This document shows, one piece after another, positions 1-7,598 of a stretch of DNA of 64,000 bases. The DNA is from Parabacteroides sp. PM6-13. Its GTDB lineage: Bacteria > Bacteroidota > Bacteroidia > Bacteroidales > Tannerellaceae. Numbering within the stretch: position 1 is the first letter of the stretch; every line of letters begins with the position of its first letter. Below the pieces are notes generated by a model, which did no database searches, was not told the DNA's origin, and saw nothing but the letters and a program-made list of their open reading frames with translations. The DNA is taken from NCBI RefSeq assembly GCF_029892605.1, contig NZ_JARXWF010000001.1, positions 372,001 to 436,000 of the forward strand. The letters run 5' to 3'. Position numbers and translations under genes: made by a program.

Positions 1-2036
1 TACGCTCTGCCATGCCCTGGTTTTGGCACTGTCAGGTCGACAACTACGATATCAACGCCCGCCCCTACCCGCCTCTCGATATGGAACACGTATGGGTTAT
101 TTCAGAGAATCAGATAGAGATCCGCTTCAACCGGGAGGTGAAAGACATGAGCAACCTCTACGATGCCGACAACTGGCGCATACAACACAGCGCCGACAAC
201 GGAAAGAGCTGGCAGGACATCCCTCACACCATGGCAGGGGGCTATCTGTGGCGAGCCATCACCCTGGCGCTCCCCCGCGACTCGGAGTTCCGCTTCACCG
301 TGGGCAGCTATGGACGCAGCTTCTTCGGATTCAACCAGAAGGATATTGACGAACGGAAAGTATCGGCCGGCGGATGGATCGACGACAACGAACAGGCGAG
401 CCCCACCGCGTTGGCATTCGGGCAGTTTATCAACCTAGAAGAGGCAACAGCCAACTACGGCGCCGGCATGAACGGCCGTTTCCGCGTGCAATACCTCGGA
501 CATTCTCCCGTAGCCGACTGGGCCGGCAACCAGCTCCCGACCGCAAACACCTACGAAGCAAATTTCAAGCCCTGGATAGGCAATGTCTACCGCAGCCCGC
601 TCACCGGCGTCTATATCTATGGCGACACGGAGGTATCCAAAGAGGTCATGTTGCTCTCTGGTATGTATTACGACCTGGGCATCTCGAACAACCAACAGCA
701 CACATACGCCACCTGGCCCAGCGGAAAGCCCTACACCGAAGCCGAGATTGCCTCCTCTTCGAAGTTCGACCGGCCGGGGCAGCGGATTGCCGATTTTGCC
801 GTCAAACGCCAGGGCGGTATGCTGGTGGTCGCCGAAGGACAACACGCCAACCAACAAGCAGAGCGCAGGGGACAGCAGAGTGGCAACTACCACAGCTCAC
901 TCTACGTGGAGGGCTGGGGTGGTAATATCTTCCAGGATCAGGCCAACAACATCACCCGCGACTACAAGATGACCCGCTATAAAAACGAGTTTCTGCTCTA
1001 TCACGAAGGGGGACACGGCATCGACAGCTACACCGGAGCCACCAGCTATGCGCCCTGGGTATACACCAATATCACCTCGGCGCACGACACCGCCCGCAGC
1101 GAAGAGAACGGCCGACGATACTACGACGAGAACAATGTGGGTGCCTACCTATCCAGCCGAGGCGAATATGTATCGACCGGCACCACCTACTGGCACGGTA
1201 CGATGCGCGAATCGAAAGACGGCACCAACGACGGCACCTGGGTTCCGGTGAGCAACCGCTGGGAGTTCTACCGATACGACCCATGGGGCTTCGAGGCGTT
1301 GAAACGCGCCTTATGGACAGGCGACCTGGGATTGTGGTACGAGAACAAAGTGGGCGATCCGGCCTATCGCGTATTGCCCAGTGATTGGAAATACCTGCAA
1401 AACGACGACGAACTCAACCGCTACCTGACGCTCCGATCCGGCCTGTACGGACAGGGCGAGACCGTGAAAATCGACAGCGAGAACGCCCTGATAGCCTGGG
1501 GCTGTACCGTATTCGAAACCTTGCGCGACGACCCCTACAACAACTACCACAATCCGCTGATCAAATGGGTCTCCTGGTCGACACCGATGATTTACGATAT
1601 CACGGTAAAGAAGTCATCCAACCCGGAGTTCCCACATAATAATATGGGATTCAAGGGCGGCGTCCTCTACTATCCCGACGCGGCAGAGCCACGCAGCTTC
1701 CTCAACCCGTTCCTGCGTCCCGGCGGCGTTAAAAGACCGGTGCGAACAGCCGAAGAAGAGGCCTTGCTTGCCCCGGTAAGCGGCAAAGCAGCTAACCTGA
1801 GTCTCAAAACCCCGGTACTCCCGGTGTTTGAATTCAGCCAGGCAGCCGCAATCACCATCGACAACGCCCAGAGCAGCTTCGCCGTCAAGGTGAATGGCAA
1901 ACGCTTAGGCTTCCGCTACTTCGACAGCGACGATAACAAAGTCACCCTATACCTAAACTGGCCGGTAGAAAAAGGCGACCTTATCGAAATCACCGTTCTA
2001 TCTACCCAGCAGACGATTCGCTTTCAAGGGGAGTAG
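1..2036 (+). CDS. Secreted zinc-metallopeptidase-like protein, 5' end outside the window
   Basis: The frame is open from the first base, so the gene starts upstream; the ATG at 12 is probably internal. The visible 674 residues hold an Ig-like segment (about residues 20-100 counted from that ATG), then an HExxH zinc-peptidase motif, HEGGH, at 1002-1016 (His331). A conserved Trp/Tyr-rich stretch follows to about residue 530, and a small beta-sandwich-like domain ends the protein (about 610-674). HEGGH with many aromatic residues suggests an extracellular metallopeptidase acting on protein or glycoprotein, but I do not recognise the family and the substrate is unknown. No type IX sorting domain is evident at the C-terminus. 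GC content is ordinary for the window. Nothing downstream looks co-transcribed, because a repeat-rich spacer follows. Confidence 0.75.
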   Translation, partial: RSAMPWFWHCQVDNYDINARPYPPLDMEHVWVISENQIEIRFNREVKDMSNLYDADNWRIQHSADNGKSWQDIPHTMAGGYLWRAITLALPRDSEFRFTVGSYGRSFFGFNQKDIDERKVSAGGWIDDNEQASPTALAFGQFINLEEATANYGAGMNGRFRVQYLGHSPVADWAGNQLPTANTYEANFKPWIGNVYRSPLTGVYIYGDTEVSKEVMLLSGMYYDLGISNNQQHTYATWPSGKPYTEAEIASSSKFDRPGQRIADFAVKRQGGMLVVAEGQHANQQAERRGQQSGNYHSSLYVEGWGGNIFQDQANNITRDYKMTRYKNEFLLYHEGGHGIDSYTGATSYAPWVYTNITSAHDTARSEENGRRYYDENNVGAYLSSRGEYVSTGTTYWHGTMRESKDGTNDGTWVPVSNRWEFYRYDPWGFEALKRALWTGDLGLWYENKVGDPAYRVLPSDWKYLQNDDELNRYLTLRSGLYGQGETVKIDSENALIAWGCTVFETLRDDPYNNYHNPLIKWVSWSTPMIYDITVKKSSNPEFPHNNMGFKGGVLYYPDAAEPRSFLNPFLRPGGVKRPVRTAEEEALLAPVSGKAANLSLKTPVLPVFEFSQAAAITIDNAQSSFAVKVNGKRLGFRYFDSDDNKVTLYLNWPVEKGDLIEITVLSTQQTIRFQGE

Positions 2037-2095
2037 GCAAAACGGTAAACAAATGTTAATTCACCCGATTTTCCAAAAATCGCCAACTACCATTT

Positions 2096-2214
2096 TGTCA
2101 AAATCGCCCGACTTTTTTTCCAAAAACGTAGGGGTATTTAAAATTAGTCGCAGGAGTAACACTTTTTAACGTATCATATTGTAAAGCGAAATGGCGGTTT
2201 TGCTTACATTTTGT
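2096..2214 (+). repeat. 119-bp dispersed repeat, copy 1
   Basis: This stretch matches the reverse complement of 36462-36580 over about 119 bp with few mismatches. The most conserved part runs through GTAGGGGTATTT and GTAACACTTTTTAACGTATC. Here it lies downstream of the peptidase gene and points away from it; the other copy points toward the GH109-like gene. It has no coding potential that I can see. Confidence 0.7.
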
Positions 2215-2351
2215 ATTTTAACATTTCGAGAGATATTGTATGGTTCATCCGGCGAATGCGTATTTTTTACATTATAATCAAATTGGAGGGGATTGGAAGG
2301 AGAAAGGAAAAGGGAGAAAGGAGAAAGGGAGAAGATGGGAAGATTGCGGGG

Positions 2352-2568
2352 AAGCACGCCGCAGGCGTGAGATTATGCATAACCGTATGCAAGCGTAGCG
2401 CAGCTTACGGTAGTGAATCCTCTATATAAAAAGCCCCGCATGGGGCGGGATTATGGCAGATCTCGCACCTGCGGCGCTTGATTGACAGGGAGTCGCTATA
2501 CCGTAAGCTGCGCTATGCTTGCATACGGTTATGCATAATCTCGCGCTGGCAGCGCGATCCCCACCTTC
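2352..2568 (+). repeat. 217-bp structured repeat, copy 1
   Basis: Nearly identical 217-bp copies occur at 36774-36990 and 38009-38225, all in the same orientation. Two 42-nt arms (2369-2410 and 2501-2542) are inverted repeats with a single mismatch, enclosing a 90-nt loop that contains its own GC-rich hairpin around CCCCGCATGGGG. Short hairpins (ACGCCGCAGGCGT at the left, CGCGCTGGCAGCGCG at the right) cap both ends. A purine-rich GGAGAAAGG-like tract precedes the unit at about 2283-2345. Open frames inside it are shared by all copies because of the repeat and are not credible genes. Confidence 0.85.
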
Positions 2569-2613
2569 CGTTCTTACAAAATCTGAAGATAAAGACATAC
2601 TAAACATAGTGAC

Positions 2614-2786
2614 AAAATTTCTCCTCCTTAGCAAAGGAGGAGTACGGCGAGGTACGAGCCGGGAGGTGGTTTGATCTTATATATATGTCTATTTGCCAAC
2701 AACATACCATGTACAAAGAGTTACACCAAACCACCTCCCCCTCTCTGCGTTCGGGTACTCCTCCTTTGCTAAGGAGGAGAAAATTT
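2614..2786. repeat. Long inverted repeat with nested hairpins
   Basis: Arms at about 2614-2673 and 2727-2786 are imperfect reverse complements. Each arm begins or ends with its own small palindrome, CTCCTCCTTAGCAAAGGAGGAG and its mirror. The whole could fold as one long hairpin with a 53-nt loop or as two short ones. Only one copy is seen in the window. Confidence 0.7.
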
Positions 2787-2847
2787 GATACTATTTTTAT
2801 GACACCTTCCCAAATTGGAAGATTTTATTTATATGACTGAAAGTCAC

Positions 2848-3145
2848 AGAGAGCCTGGAAGGCTGAGTCCCAGCGGGACGAAGACTTAGCCCAGGGTAAG
2901 CAGGCTTTCAGCCTGCTTACCCTGGGTATCATGACAATATAATAAATTGAGTTCTGAAGGAACGATAGATACTTTGATAGAATATGTGATGATAGGTTCT
3001 GTAAATAGTGGATTTTTTCTTTCGTTCTTACAGAACTCATTTTTATATATCCATGGAATCCCAGGGTGGCGCAGGCCTTCAGCCTGCTTACCCGTGGGCT
3101 AAGTCTTCGTCCCGTTGGGACTCGGCCCTTCAGCCCTCTGTGGCC
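2848..3145. repeat. Second long inverted repeat
   Basis: The left arm (about 2848-2925) and right arm (about 3060-3145) are imperfect reverse complements sharing GACGAAGACTTAGCCCA. The left arm contains a perfect inner palindrome built on GGTAAGCAGGC. A second, inner pair (GAGTTCTG near 2950, CAGAACTC near 3033) lies in the loop. Frames crossing it give low-complexity peptides and were not called. Confidence 0.7.
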
Positions 3146-3377
3146 TTCAGCTATGAATATATATCCCAGCTCCTTCAAATCTTCAATTTTTACTATATCT
3201 AAAGACGTCCCTTTTTCCTTTCTCCTTTCTCCTTCAATATTACTAAATCTGAAGATCCGCTCCCACCTTCATCATTACACTACCTGAATTCAAATACGCA
3301 TTTACCGGATGGACCTATTGTATGGTATGGGGAAGACATGGCATAACCCGAGGTTGGGATAAAACATCACCAAACAA

Positions 3378-3409
3378 TTTGCAGGTTATAAATTTATATC
3401 CTATCTTTG
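3378..3409 (+). promoter_or_regulatory. Bacteroides-type promoter of the DUF4160 gene
   Basis: The -33 element TTTG (3378-3381) and the -7 element TATCTTTG (3402-3409) are 20 bp apart, close to the Bacteroides consensus. Transcription would begin a few bases downstream, giving a leader of about 15 nt before the ATG at 3432. Confidence 0.65.
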
Positions 3410-3431
3410 CAGTAAACCAAAACTGAAACAT

Positions 3432-3665
3432 ATGCCAACATTACTTATTTTATTCGGATTGAGATTTTACTTTTTCACCAGAGATCATGAACCTATACTT
3501 ATAGAAAGTTCAGATGGTGAAGCAAAGTTTGAGATAGAGACAGAAGTTAAACTTGTATACAACAGAGGGCTTAAACCTAAAGACATAAAATTGGCGGAAA
3601 GCATTCTGGAAGAGAACAAAGAGAATTTTATTAATGAATGGAAGAAAATTTTCGGTGGGGAATAA
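3432..3665 (+). CDS. DUF4160 family protein
   Basis: This 77-residue protein begins MPTLLILFGLRFYFFTRDHE and has the GEAKF core followed by LKPKDIKLAESILEENK, the signature of DUF4160. Family members usually carry a His-x-His stretch after the DHxP motif; here that part is shortened (DHEPILIESSDGE), so it may be a divergent member. DUF4160 genes are commonly paired with a DUF2442 gene, as here with the gene at 3699, and the pair is often compared to toxin-antitoxin modules, though no activity is established. A good promoter lies just upstream. The family call is firm; a toxin role would be inference. Confidence 0.75.
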   Translation: MPTLLILFGLRFYFFTRDHEPILIESSDGEAKFEIETEVKLVYNRGLKPKDIKLAESILEENKENFINEWKKIFGGE

Positions 3666-3698
3666 TCCTCCGGAATTTTTCACAAAAAAACAAAAGCG

Positions 3699-4112
3699 AT
3701 GAAAGCAACAAAAGTATGGTTCAGCCATGAGAAGATTTTTATCCTTCTGGATGATGGGCGCGAGCTTTGGCAGTCGCTTCTATGGTATCCTCGATTGAAA
3801 AAAGCGACTGATAAACAACGATTAGACTACAAGATAAAAAACGAAGGCATACGCTGGGAGGAGCTGGATGAAGATATAAGCCTGGCCAGTTTTTTATATG
3901 ACGACCCAAAGCCCACAGGGGTTTCTTTGGTGTTTCGTACATTTCCCGAGCTAAACGCATCCGCCATGGCACGTCGGTTGGGCATGAAACAAAGTCTGCT
4001 TGCCGCCTATATCAGTGGCACCAAAAAGCCTTCGCCGGAACAAGAGAATCGTATTAAGGAGGCAATCCGTGATTTCGCCAGGGAGTTGAACGAAATAACC
4101 CAAAACCCCTAA
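3699..4112 (+). CDS. DUF2442 protein with C-terminal helix-turn-helix
   Basis: The protein has 137 residues. The N-terminal 70 (DGRELWQSLLWYPRL and the following charged segment) resemble DUF2442. The C-terminal part, about residues 85-125 (ASAMARRLGMKQSLLAAYIS), reads as a helix-turn-helix of the Cro/XRE kind. It starts 33 nt after the DUF4160 gene and is very likely co-transcribed. Family knowledge and layout suggest a DNA-binding partner that could autoregulate the pair; this is inference. No terminator is obvious before the rplM promoter at 4174. Confidence 0.7.
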   Translation: MKATKVWFSHEKIFILLDDGRELWQSLLWYPRLKKATDKQRLDYKIKNEGIRWEELDEDISLASFLYDDPKPTGVSLVFRTFPELNASAMARRLGMKQSLLAAYISGTKKPSPEQENRIKEAIRDFARELNEITQNP

Positions 4113-4172
4113 TTCTAAGTATCCTCAACCGCAAGCTCCACGCGGGCAAGGGAGAAAAAGAATCTAAAACCT

Positions 4173-4202
4173 TTTGTATTTACGGGAAAAACCGTACCTT
4201 TG
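4173..4202 (+). promoter_or_regulatory. Promoter of the rplM-rpsI operon
   Basis: TTTG at 4173-4176 and TACCTTTG at 4195-4202, 18 bp apart, match the Bacteroides vegetative promoter. The transcript would carry a leader of about 135 nt before the rplM start. Confidence 0.7.
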
Positions 4203-4342
4203 CAAGCCGATTATTATCCGTAAATGTACTAAGAGTTTAATTCTTAGCGCATTATTGTATCAAATGTGTCCGAGCGATAATGCAAGCCTAAGGAGAAGAC
4301 TCGATCGAAAAAAATGTTTTATTAATTAATTATTTAAAAGCA
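4203..4342 (+). promoter_or_regulatory. Structured leader of rplM, possible ribosomal-protein autoregulation site
   Basis: The 140-nt untranslated leader can form two stems: CTAAGA/TCTTAG (4229-4234 with 4242-4247) and a longer GCATTATTG/CGATAATGC (4249-4257 with 4275-4283). A hexamer CAAGCC occurs on both sides of the folded part (4203 and 4283). Leaders of L13 operons in bacteria can bind L13 and repress translation; that this one does is inference. Confidence 0.45.
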
Positions 4343-4798
4343 GTGGATACTTTAAGTTACAAGACCATTTCTGCAAACAAAGCAACTGTTAACAAAGAAT
4401 GGGTGGTTGTAGACGCAGCCGATCAGACTTTGGGACGTCTTTGCTCAAAAGTTGCGAAACTTTTGCGCGGTAAGTACAAACCCAATTTCACCCCGCACGT
4501 TGATTGTGGTGATAATGTGATTATCATCAATGCAGAGAAAATCGTTCTGACAGGAAACAAATGGAACGATCGTATTTATTTGAGATATACCGGTTATCCC
4601 GGTGGACAGCGTGAGTTTACTCCTCAGGTTCTGATGGACAAGGGGGCGGATCGTTTGTTCCGTAAAGTAGTAAAAGGTATGTTGCCTAAGAACCGTCTGG
4701 GTGCCAAGATCCTGAAAAACCTCTATGTGTATGAAGGAGGCGAACATCCGCACGAAGCACAACAACCTAAGTCAATTGATATAAATTTATATAAATAA
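4343..4798 (+). CDS. rplM: 50S ribosomal protein L13
   Basis: This 151-residue protein of the large ribosomal subunit has the typical core WVVVDAADQTLGRLCSKVAK and the conserved ending KNLYVYEGGEHPHEAQQP. The start is a GTG at 4343, chosen because the protein then begins MDTLSYKTISANK, as expected for this group, and no ATG fits. It is the first gene of an operon with rpsI, which follows after 5 nt. A leader with stem-loops precedes it. Length and sequence are normal for the family. Confidence 0.97.
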   Translation: MDTLSYKTISANKATVNKEWVVVDAADQTLGRLCSKVAKLLRGKYKPNFTPHVDCGDNVIIINAEKIVLTGNKWNDRIYLRYTGYPGGQREFTPQVLMDKGADRLFRKVVKGMLPKNRLGAKILKNLYVYEGGEHPHEAQQPKSIDINLYK

Positions 4799-4803
4799 TA
4801 CCT

Positions 4804-5190
4804 ATGGAAGTTGTAAATGCAATAGGAAGACGTAAAGCAGCTGTGGCTCGCGTATACGTTAGCGAAGGTACCGGAAAAATAACAATCAACAAACGTGATC
4901 TGGAAAACTACTTCCCATCCAGCATCCTGCAGTTCGTGGTGAAACAGCCATTGAACAAATTGGATGTAGCTGAAAAGTATGACATTAAGATCAACCTCGA
5001 TGGAGGTGGCTTCAAAGGACAATCGGAAGCAGCTCGTCTGGCTATCGCCCGCGCATTGATCAAGATCAATCCGGAAGACAAACCAGCTTTGAGAGCAGAA
5101 GGTTTCGTAACCCGTGACCCACGCGAAGTGGAACGTAAGAAACCGGGACGTCCGAAAGCACGTAAGAGATTCCAGTTCAGTAAGCGTTAA
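4804..5190 (+). CDS. rpsI: 30S ribosomal protein S9
   Basis: This 128-residue small-subunit protein begins MEVVNAIGRRKAAVARVYV and ends with the basic tail KARKRFQFSKR that reaches into the ribosomal P site. It sits 5 nt after rplM, the standard bacterial pairing of L13 and S9. Family length and the C-terminal Lys-Arg are intact. Confidence 0.97.
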   Translation: MEVVNAIGRRKAAVARVYVSEGTGKITINKRDLENYFPSSILQFVVKQPLNKLDVAEKYDIKINLDGGGFKGQSEAARLAIARALIKINPEDKPALRAEGFVTRDPREVERKKPGRPKARKRFQFSKR

Positions 5191-5327
5191 TGTTATTGTG
5201 AGTATCTCTTACAAAAAACAATGCGTTTAGTATCTAAATCGACAGGATTTCTTTTACATGCTGATATGTGGGAGGACTACCTGGGGATTGAACGAAACAA
5301 AGAATGTAAACGATTAAAAAACAAACC
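5191..5327 (+). promoter_or_regulatory. Leader region of rpsB with possible RNA fold
   Basis: The 137 nt between rpsI and rpsB are non-coding. TTTACAT (5253-5259) can pair with ATGTAAA (5304-5310), enclosing about 44 nt that include GGAGGACTACCTGGGG. This shape could be an S2 autoregulatory leader or simply the untranslated region of a promoter inside the gap. No textbook promoter is clear here. Confidence 0.35.
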
Positions 5328-6179
5328 ATGTCAAGAGTAAATTTTGATCAGTTATTAGAAGCCGGAGTTCACTTCGGACACTTAAAAAGAAAGTGGAACC
5401 CCGCGATGGCTCCTTATATATTCATGGAGCGCAATGGTATTCATATCATTGACTTATATAAAACAGTTGCTAAAGTAGATGAAGCTGCCGAAGTAATGAA
5501 AAACCTGGCTCGTCAGGGCAAGAAGGTGCTTTTCGTTGCTACGAAAAAACAAGCGAAACAAATCGTCGCCGATCAGGCATCAGCAATCGGTATGCCTTAC
5601 GTGATTGAACGTTGGCCGGGTGGTATGTTGACCAACTTCCCAACAATCCGTAAAGCGATCAAGAAGATGACCACGATCGACAAGATGACGAAAGATGGTA
5701 CATTCGATAATCTGTCTAAGAGAGAAAAACTGCAAATCACCCGCCAACGTGCAAAATTGGAAAAGACATTAGGTTCTATCGTAGACCTGACTCGTCTGCC
5801 TTCTGCTTTGTTCGTGGTAGACGTGATGAAAGAACATATTGCCGTACGCGAAGCGAACCGTCTGGGTATTCCCGTATTTGCTATGGTTGATACCAACTCG
5901 AATCCGCACAACATCGACTATGTGATTCCGGCAAACGACGATGCTTCTAAATCAGTAGAGGTAATCGTTGGCGCTATCTGCCAGGCCATGAAAGAAGGTT
6001 TGGAAGAACGCAAAGCGGAAAAAGTAGATACAGAAGCTGCCGGTGAAGGAGAAGCTCCACGCAGAGAACGTCGCACACGTGCTGCCGTGAAGAAAAACCC
6101 GAAAGCGGAAGGTGAGGTAGAAGAGGAAGTGGAAGCTCCGGAAGCTGCCGTTGAAGCAGAGGCAAAAGAAGAAGAATAA
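5328..6179 (+). CDS. rpsB: 30S ribosomal protein S2
   Basis: The 283-residue protein has the S2 core from MSRVNFDQLLEAGVHFGHLK to about residue 225, including RWPGGMLTNFPTI and PVFAMVDTNSNP. The remaining 55 residues are a Glu/Ala/Lys-rich tail that makes it longer than the usual 240-260; such low-complexity tails vary in S2. It is required for a functional 30S subunit. It is followed 31 nt later by tsf, the classic S2/EF-Ts pair. Confidence 0.97.
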   Translation: MSRVNFDQLLEAGVHFGHLKRKWNPAMAPYIFMERNGIHIIDLYKTVAKVDEAAEVMKNLARQGKKVLFVATKKQAKQIVADQASAIGMPYVIERWPGGMLTNFPTIRKAIKKMTTIDKMTKDGTFDNLSKREKLQITRQRAKLEKTLGSIVDLTRLPSALFVVDVMKEHIAVREANRLGIPVFAMVDTNSNPHNIDYVIPANDDASKSVEVIVGAICQAMKEGLEERKAEKVDTEAAGEGEAPRRERRTRAAVKKNPKAEGEVEEEVEAPEAAVEAEAKEEE

Positions 6180-6210
6180 TAAACCCGTAAATTAGAAAGG
6201 AATAAATACT

Positions 6211-7035
6211 ATGGCTGTTACTATGGCTGACATTTCCAAACTGCGCAAAATGAGCGGAGCTGGAATGATGGATTGTAAAAATGCTTTAGCAGAATCAGAA
6301 GGTGATTTCGACAAAGCAATGGAGATCATTCGTAAGAAGGGACAGGCTGTGGCTGCAAAACGTTCTGACCGCGAAGCGGCTGAAGGTTGCGTATTGGCAC
6401 AGGACAATGGCGAATTTGCTGCTATCGTTGCCCTGAAGTGTGAAACGGACTTCGTTGCGAAAGGGGAAGAATTCATCGGGCTGACACAGAATATCCTGAA
6501 CGTTGCTTCAGACAAAATGCCGGCTTCTCTGGAAGAGTTGGCTGCTGCTCCGTTGGCTGACGGACGCGCTATCCAGGATCATATCACAGACCGTATCGGG
6601 GTAACCGGCGAAAAAATGGAACTTGGCTTCTATGAATTCGTGAAAGGTGCTTGTACGGTATCTTATATCCACCCGGGAAATAAACTGGCAACGATCGTTG
6701 CTTTCAACCAGACGGTAGACCGTCAGGTGGCACGCGACGTGGCTATGCAGGTGGCTGCTATGAATCCGGTAGCTATTACGCCGGCTGAAGTAGAACAGAA
6801 AATCATCGATCAGGAAATGGAAATCGCCCGCGACAAAGCTCGTCAGGCTGGCAAACCGGAAAACCTGTTGGATCGTATCGCCGAAGGCGCTATGCAGAAG
6901 TTCTACAAAGAAAACACCCTGTTGCAACAGGAATTCGTGAAAGACAACAAAATGACTATCGACCAGTATCTGAAACAACAGAACAAGGAGTTGACAGTGG
7001 TTGCTTTCAAACGCGTAACATTGAATGTAGATTAA
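6211..7035 (+). CDS. tsf: Elongation factor Ts
   Basis: The 274-residue nucleotide-exchange factor for EF-Tu opens with the UBA-like segment LRKMSGAGMMDCKNAL. The conserved CETDFVAKGEEF stretch, which contacts EF-Tu, is near residues 75-90. The start ATG at 6211 is followed by a second Met (MAVTMADISK); the first is used because a purine-rich ribosome site lies about 12 nt upstream. It is the last gene of the rpsB operon and is closed by a strong terminator. Confidence 0.97.
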   Translation: MAVTMADISKLRKMSGAGMMDCKNALAESEGDFDKAMEIIRKKGQAVAAKRSDREAAEGCVLAQDNGEFAAIVALKCETDFVAKGEEFIGLTQNILNVASDKMPASLEELAAAPLADGRAIQDHITDRIGVTGEKMELGFYEFVKGACTVSYIHPGNKLATIVAFNQTVDRQVARDVAMQVAAMNPVAITPAEVEQKIIDQEMEIARDKARQAGKPENLLDRIAEGAMQKFYKENTLLQQEFVKDNKMTIDQYLKQQNKELTVVAFKRVTLNVD

Positions 7036-7051
7036 TTTCTATTTCGATCAT

Positions 7052-7097
7052 AAAAAAAAGAGCCGGCCGGATCGCATGATCCGGCCGGCTCTTTTTT
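7052..7097. terminator. Rho-independent terminator after tsf, bidirectional
   Basis: A perfect 15-bp stem (GAGCCGGCCGGATC and complement) with a GCAT loop is flanked by A-rich sequence on the left and a T-run on the right. It can end tsf on the plus strand and the DUF486 gene on the minus strand. Confidence 0.95.
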
Positions 7098-7110
7098 GGG
7101 AGGAAAGGTC

Positions 7111-7150
7111 GTTAAAGACTTTAAAGTCCTTAAAGTCCTTAAAGTCTTTA
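7111..7150. repeat. Short tandem TTAAAGTCC-like repeat
   Basis: Four imperfect units of TTAAAGTCC / TTAAAGACT lie between the tsf terminator and the end of the DUF486 gene and just touch its stop codon. The function is unknown. Confidence 0.5.
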
Positions 7151-7516
7151 CTTCATAAAAACAAAATAAACAGCCAACACCAGGCAAACGCACGCAGCCA
7201 GGTGGTTCCAGTGAAGGGATTCTCCTTTGAAAAAGATCGTTGCAAACAGCGTGAAGATAACCAGCGTGATCACCTCCTGAAGCACCTTGAGCTGCATCAA
7301 TGAGAAGGGACCGTCGTTTCCAATGAAGCCAATCCGATTGGCAGGCACCTGCAGGCAGTATTCAAAGAAGGCCAATACCCAGGAGAAGAGGATGATGCTA
7401 CCCAATCGCCAGTTATCGATAAGTTTCATCTCTTGCAACTTCAGGTGGCCATACCAGGCTAATGTCATAAAAATATTGGAACCGACAAGGAGTAATACGG
7501 TATATAATGCTTTCAT
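7148..7516 (-). CDS. DUF486 small multidrug-resistance-like membrane protein
   Basis: The 122-residue protein has four hydrophobic segments (about residues 3-22, 36-53, 75-95 and 103-121) and the DUF486 motif NIFMTLAWYGHLK near the start. The ATG at 7516 is preferred over the upstream in-frame codon at 7531 because family members begin MKALYT. DUF486 proteins resemble the small DMT-superfamily transporters, but their substrate is not known. It is transcribed toward the shared terminator at 7052. Function beyond membrane localisation is not supported by the sequence. Confidence 0.85.
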   Translation of the reverse strand: MKALYTVLLLVGSNIFMTLAWYGHLKLQEMKLIDNWRLGSIILFSWVLAFFEYCLQVPANRIGFIGNDGPFSLMQLKVLQEVITLVIFTLFATIFFKGESLHWNHLAACVCLVLAVYFVFMK

Positions 7517-7546
7517 ATCAAAATAAAACAAAAGGTGTATGTATGC

Positions 7547-7578
7547 AAAAAAGCTATTCCCCGGAGGAAATAGCTTTT
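7547..7578 (-). terminator. Terminator after the aspartate aminotransferase gene
   Basis: An AAGCTATT...AATAGCTTTT hairpin lies just beyond the aminotransferase stop at 7599. Read on the minus strand it ends in a run of T, as a Rho-independent terminator should. Confidence 0.75.
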
Positions 7579-7598
7579 CTTTGTACTGATTCGTTGGC

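Larger units (their letters stand above)
2037..3431. other. Repeat-rich spacer without a gene
   Basis: This 1.4 kb stretch holds the 119-bp repeat, the 217-bp element and two further long inverted repeats. The outer part is also framed by a weak inverted pair: TCATCCGGCGAATGCGTAT near 2248 and its imperfect complement near 3296-3315. A pyrimidine-rich tract (about 3207-3236) mirrors the purine-rich tract at 2283-2345. I find no reading frame with a plausible protein. Confidence 0.7.

Noticed and set aside
2283-2345. Purine-rich repeats resembling a CRISPR or microsatellite
   Set aside because: There are no equal spacers and no cas genes; the units are imperfect and degenerate.
2422-2634. Short frame in the 217-bp repeat, also at 36844-37059 and 38079-38303
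   Set aside because: The shared peptide arises from the repeat itself; the hairpin structure explains its conservation.
2825-3287. Overlapping short frames in the second long inverted repeat
   Set aside because: They read through palindromic repeat DNA and give low-complexity peptides with no promoter.
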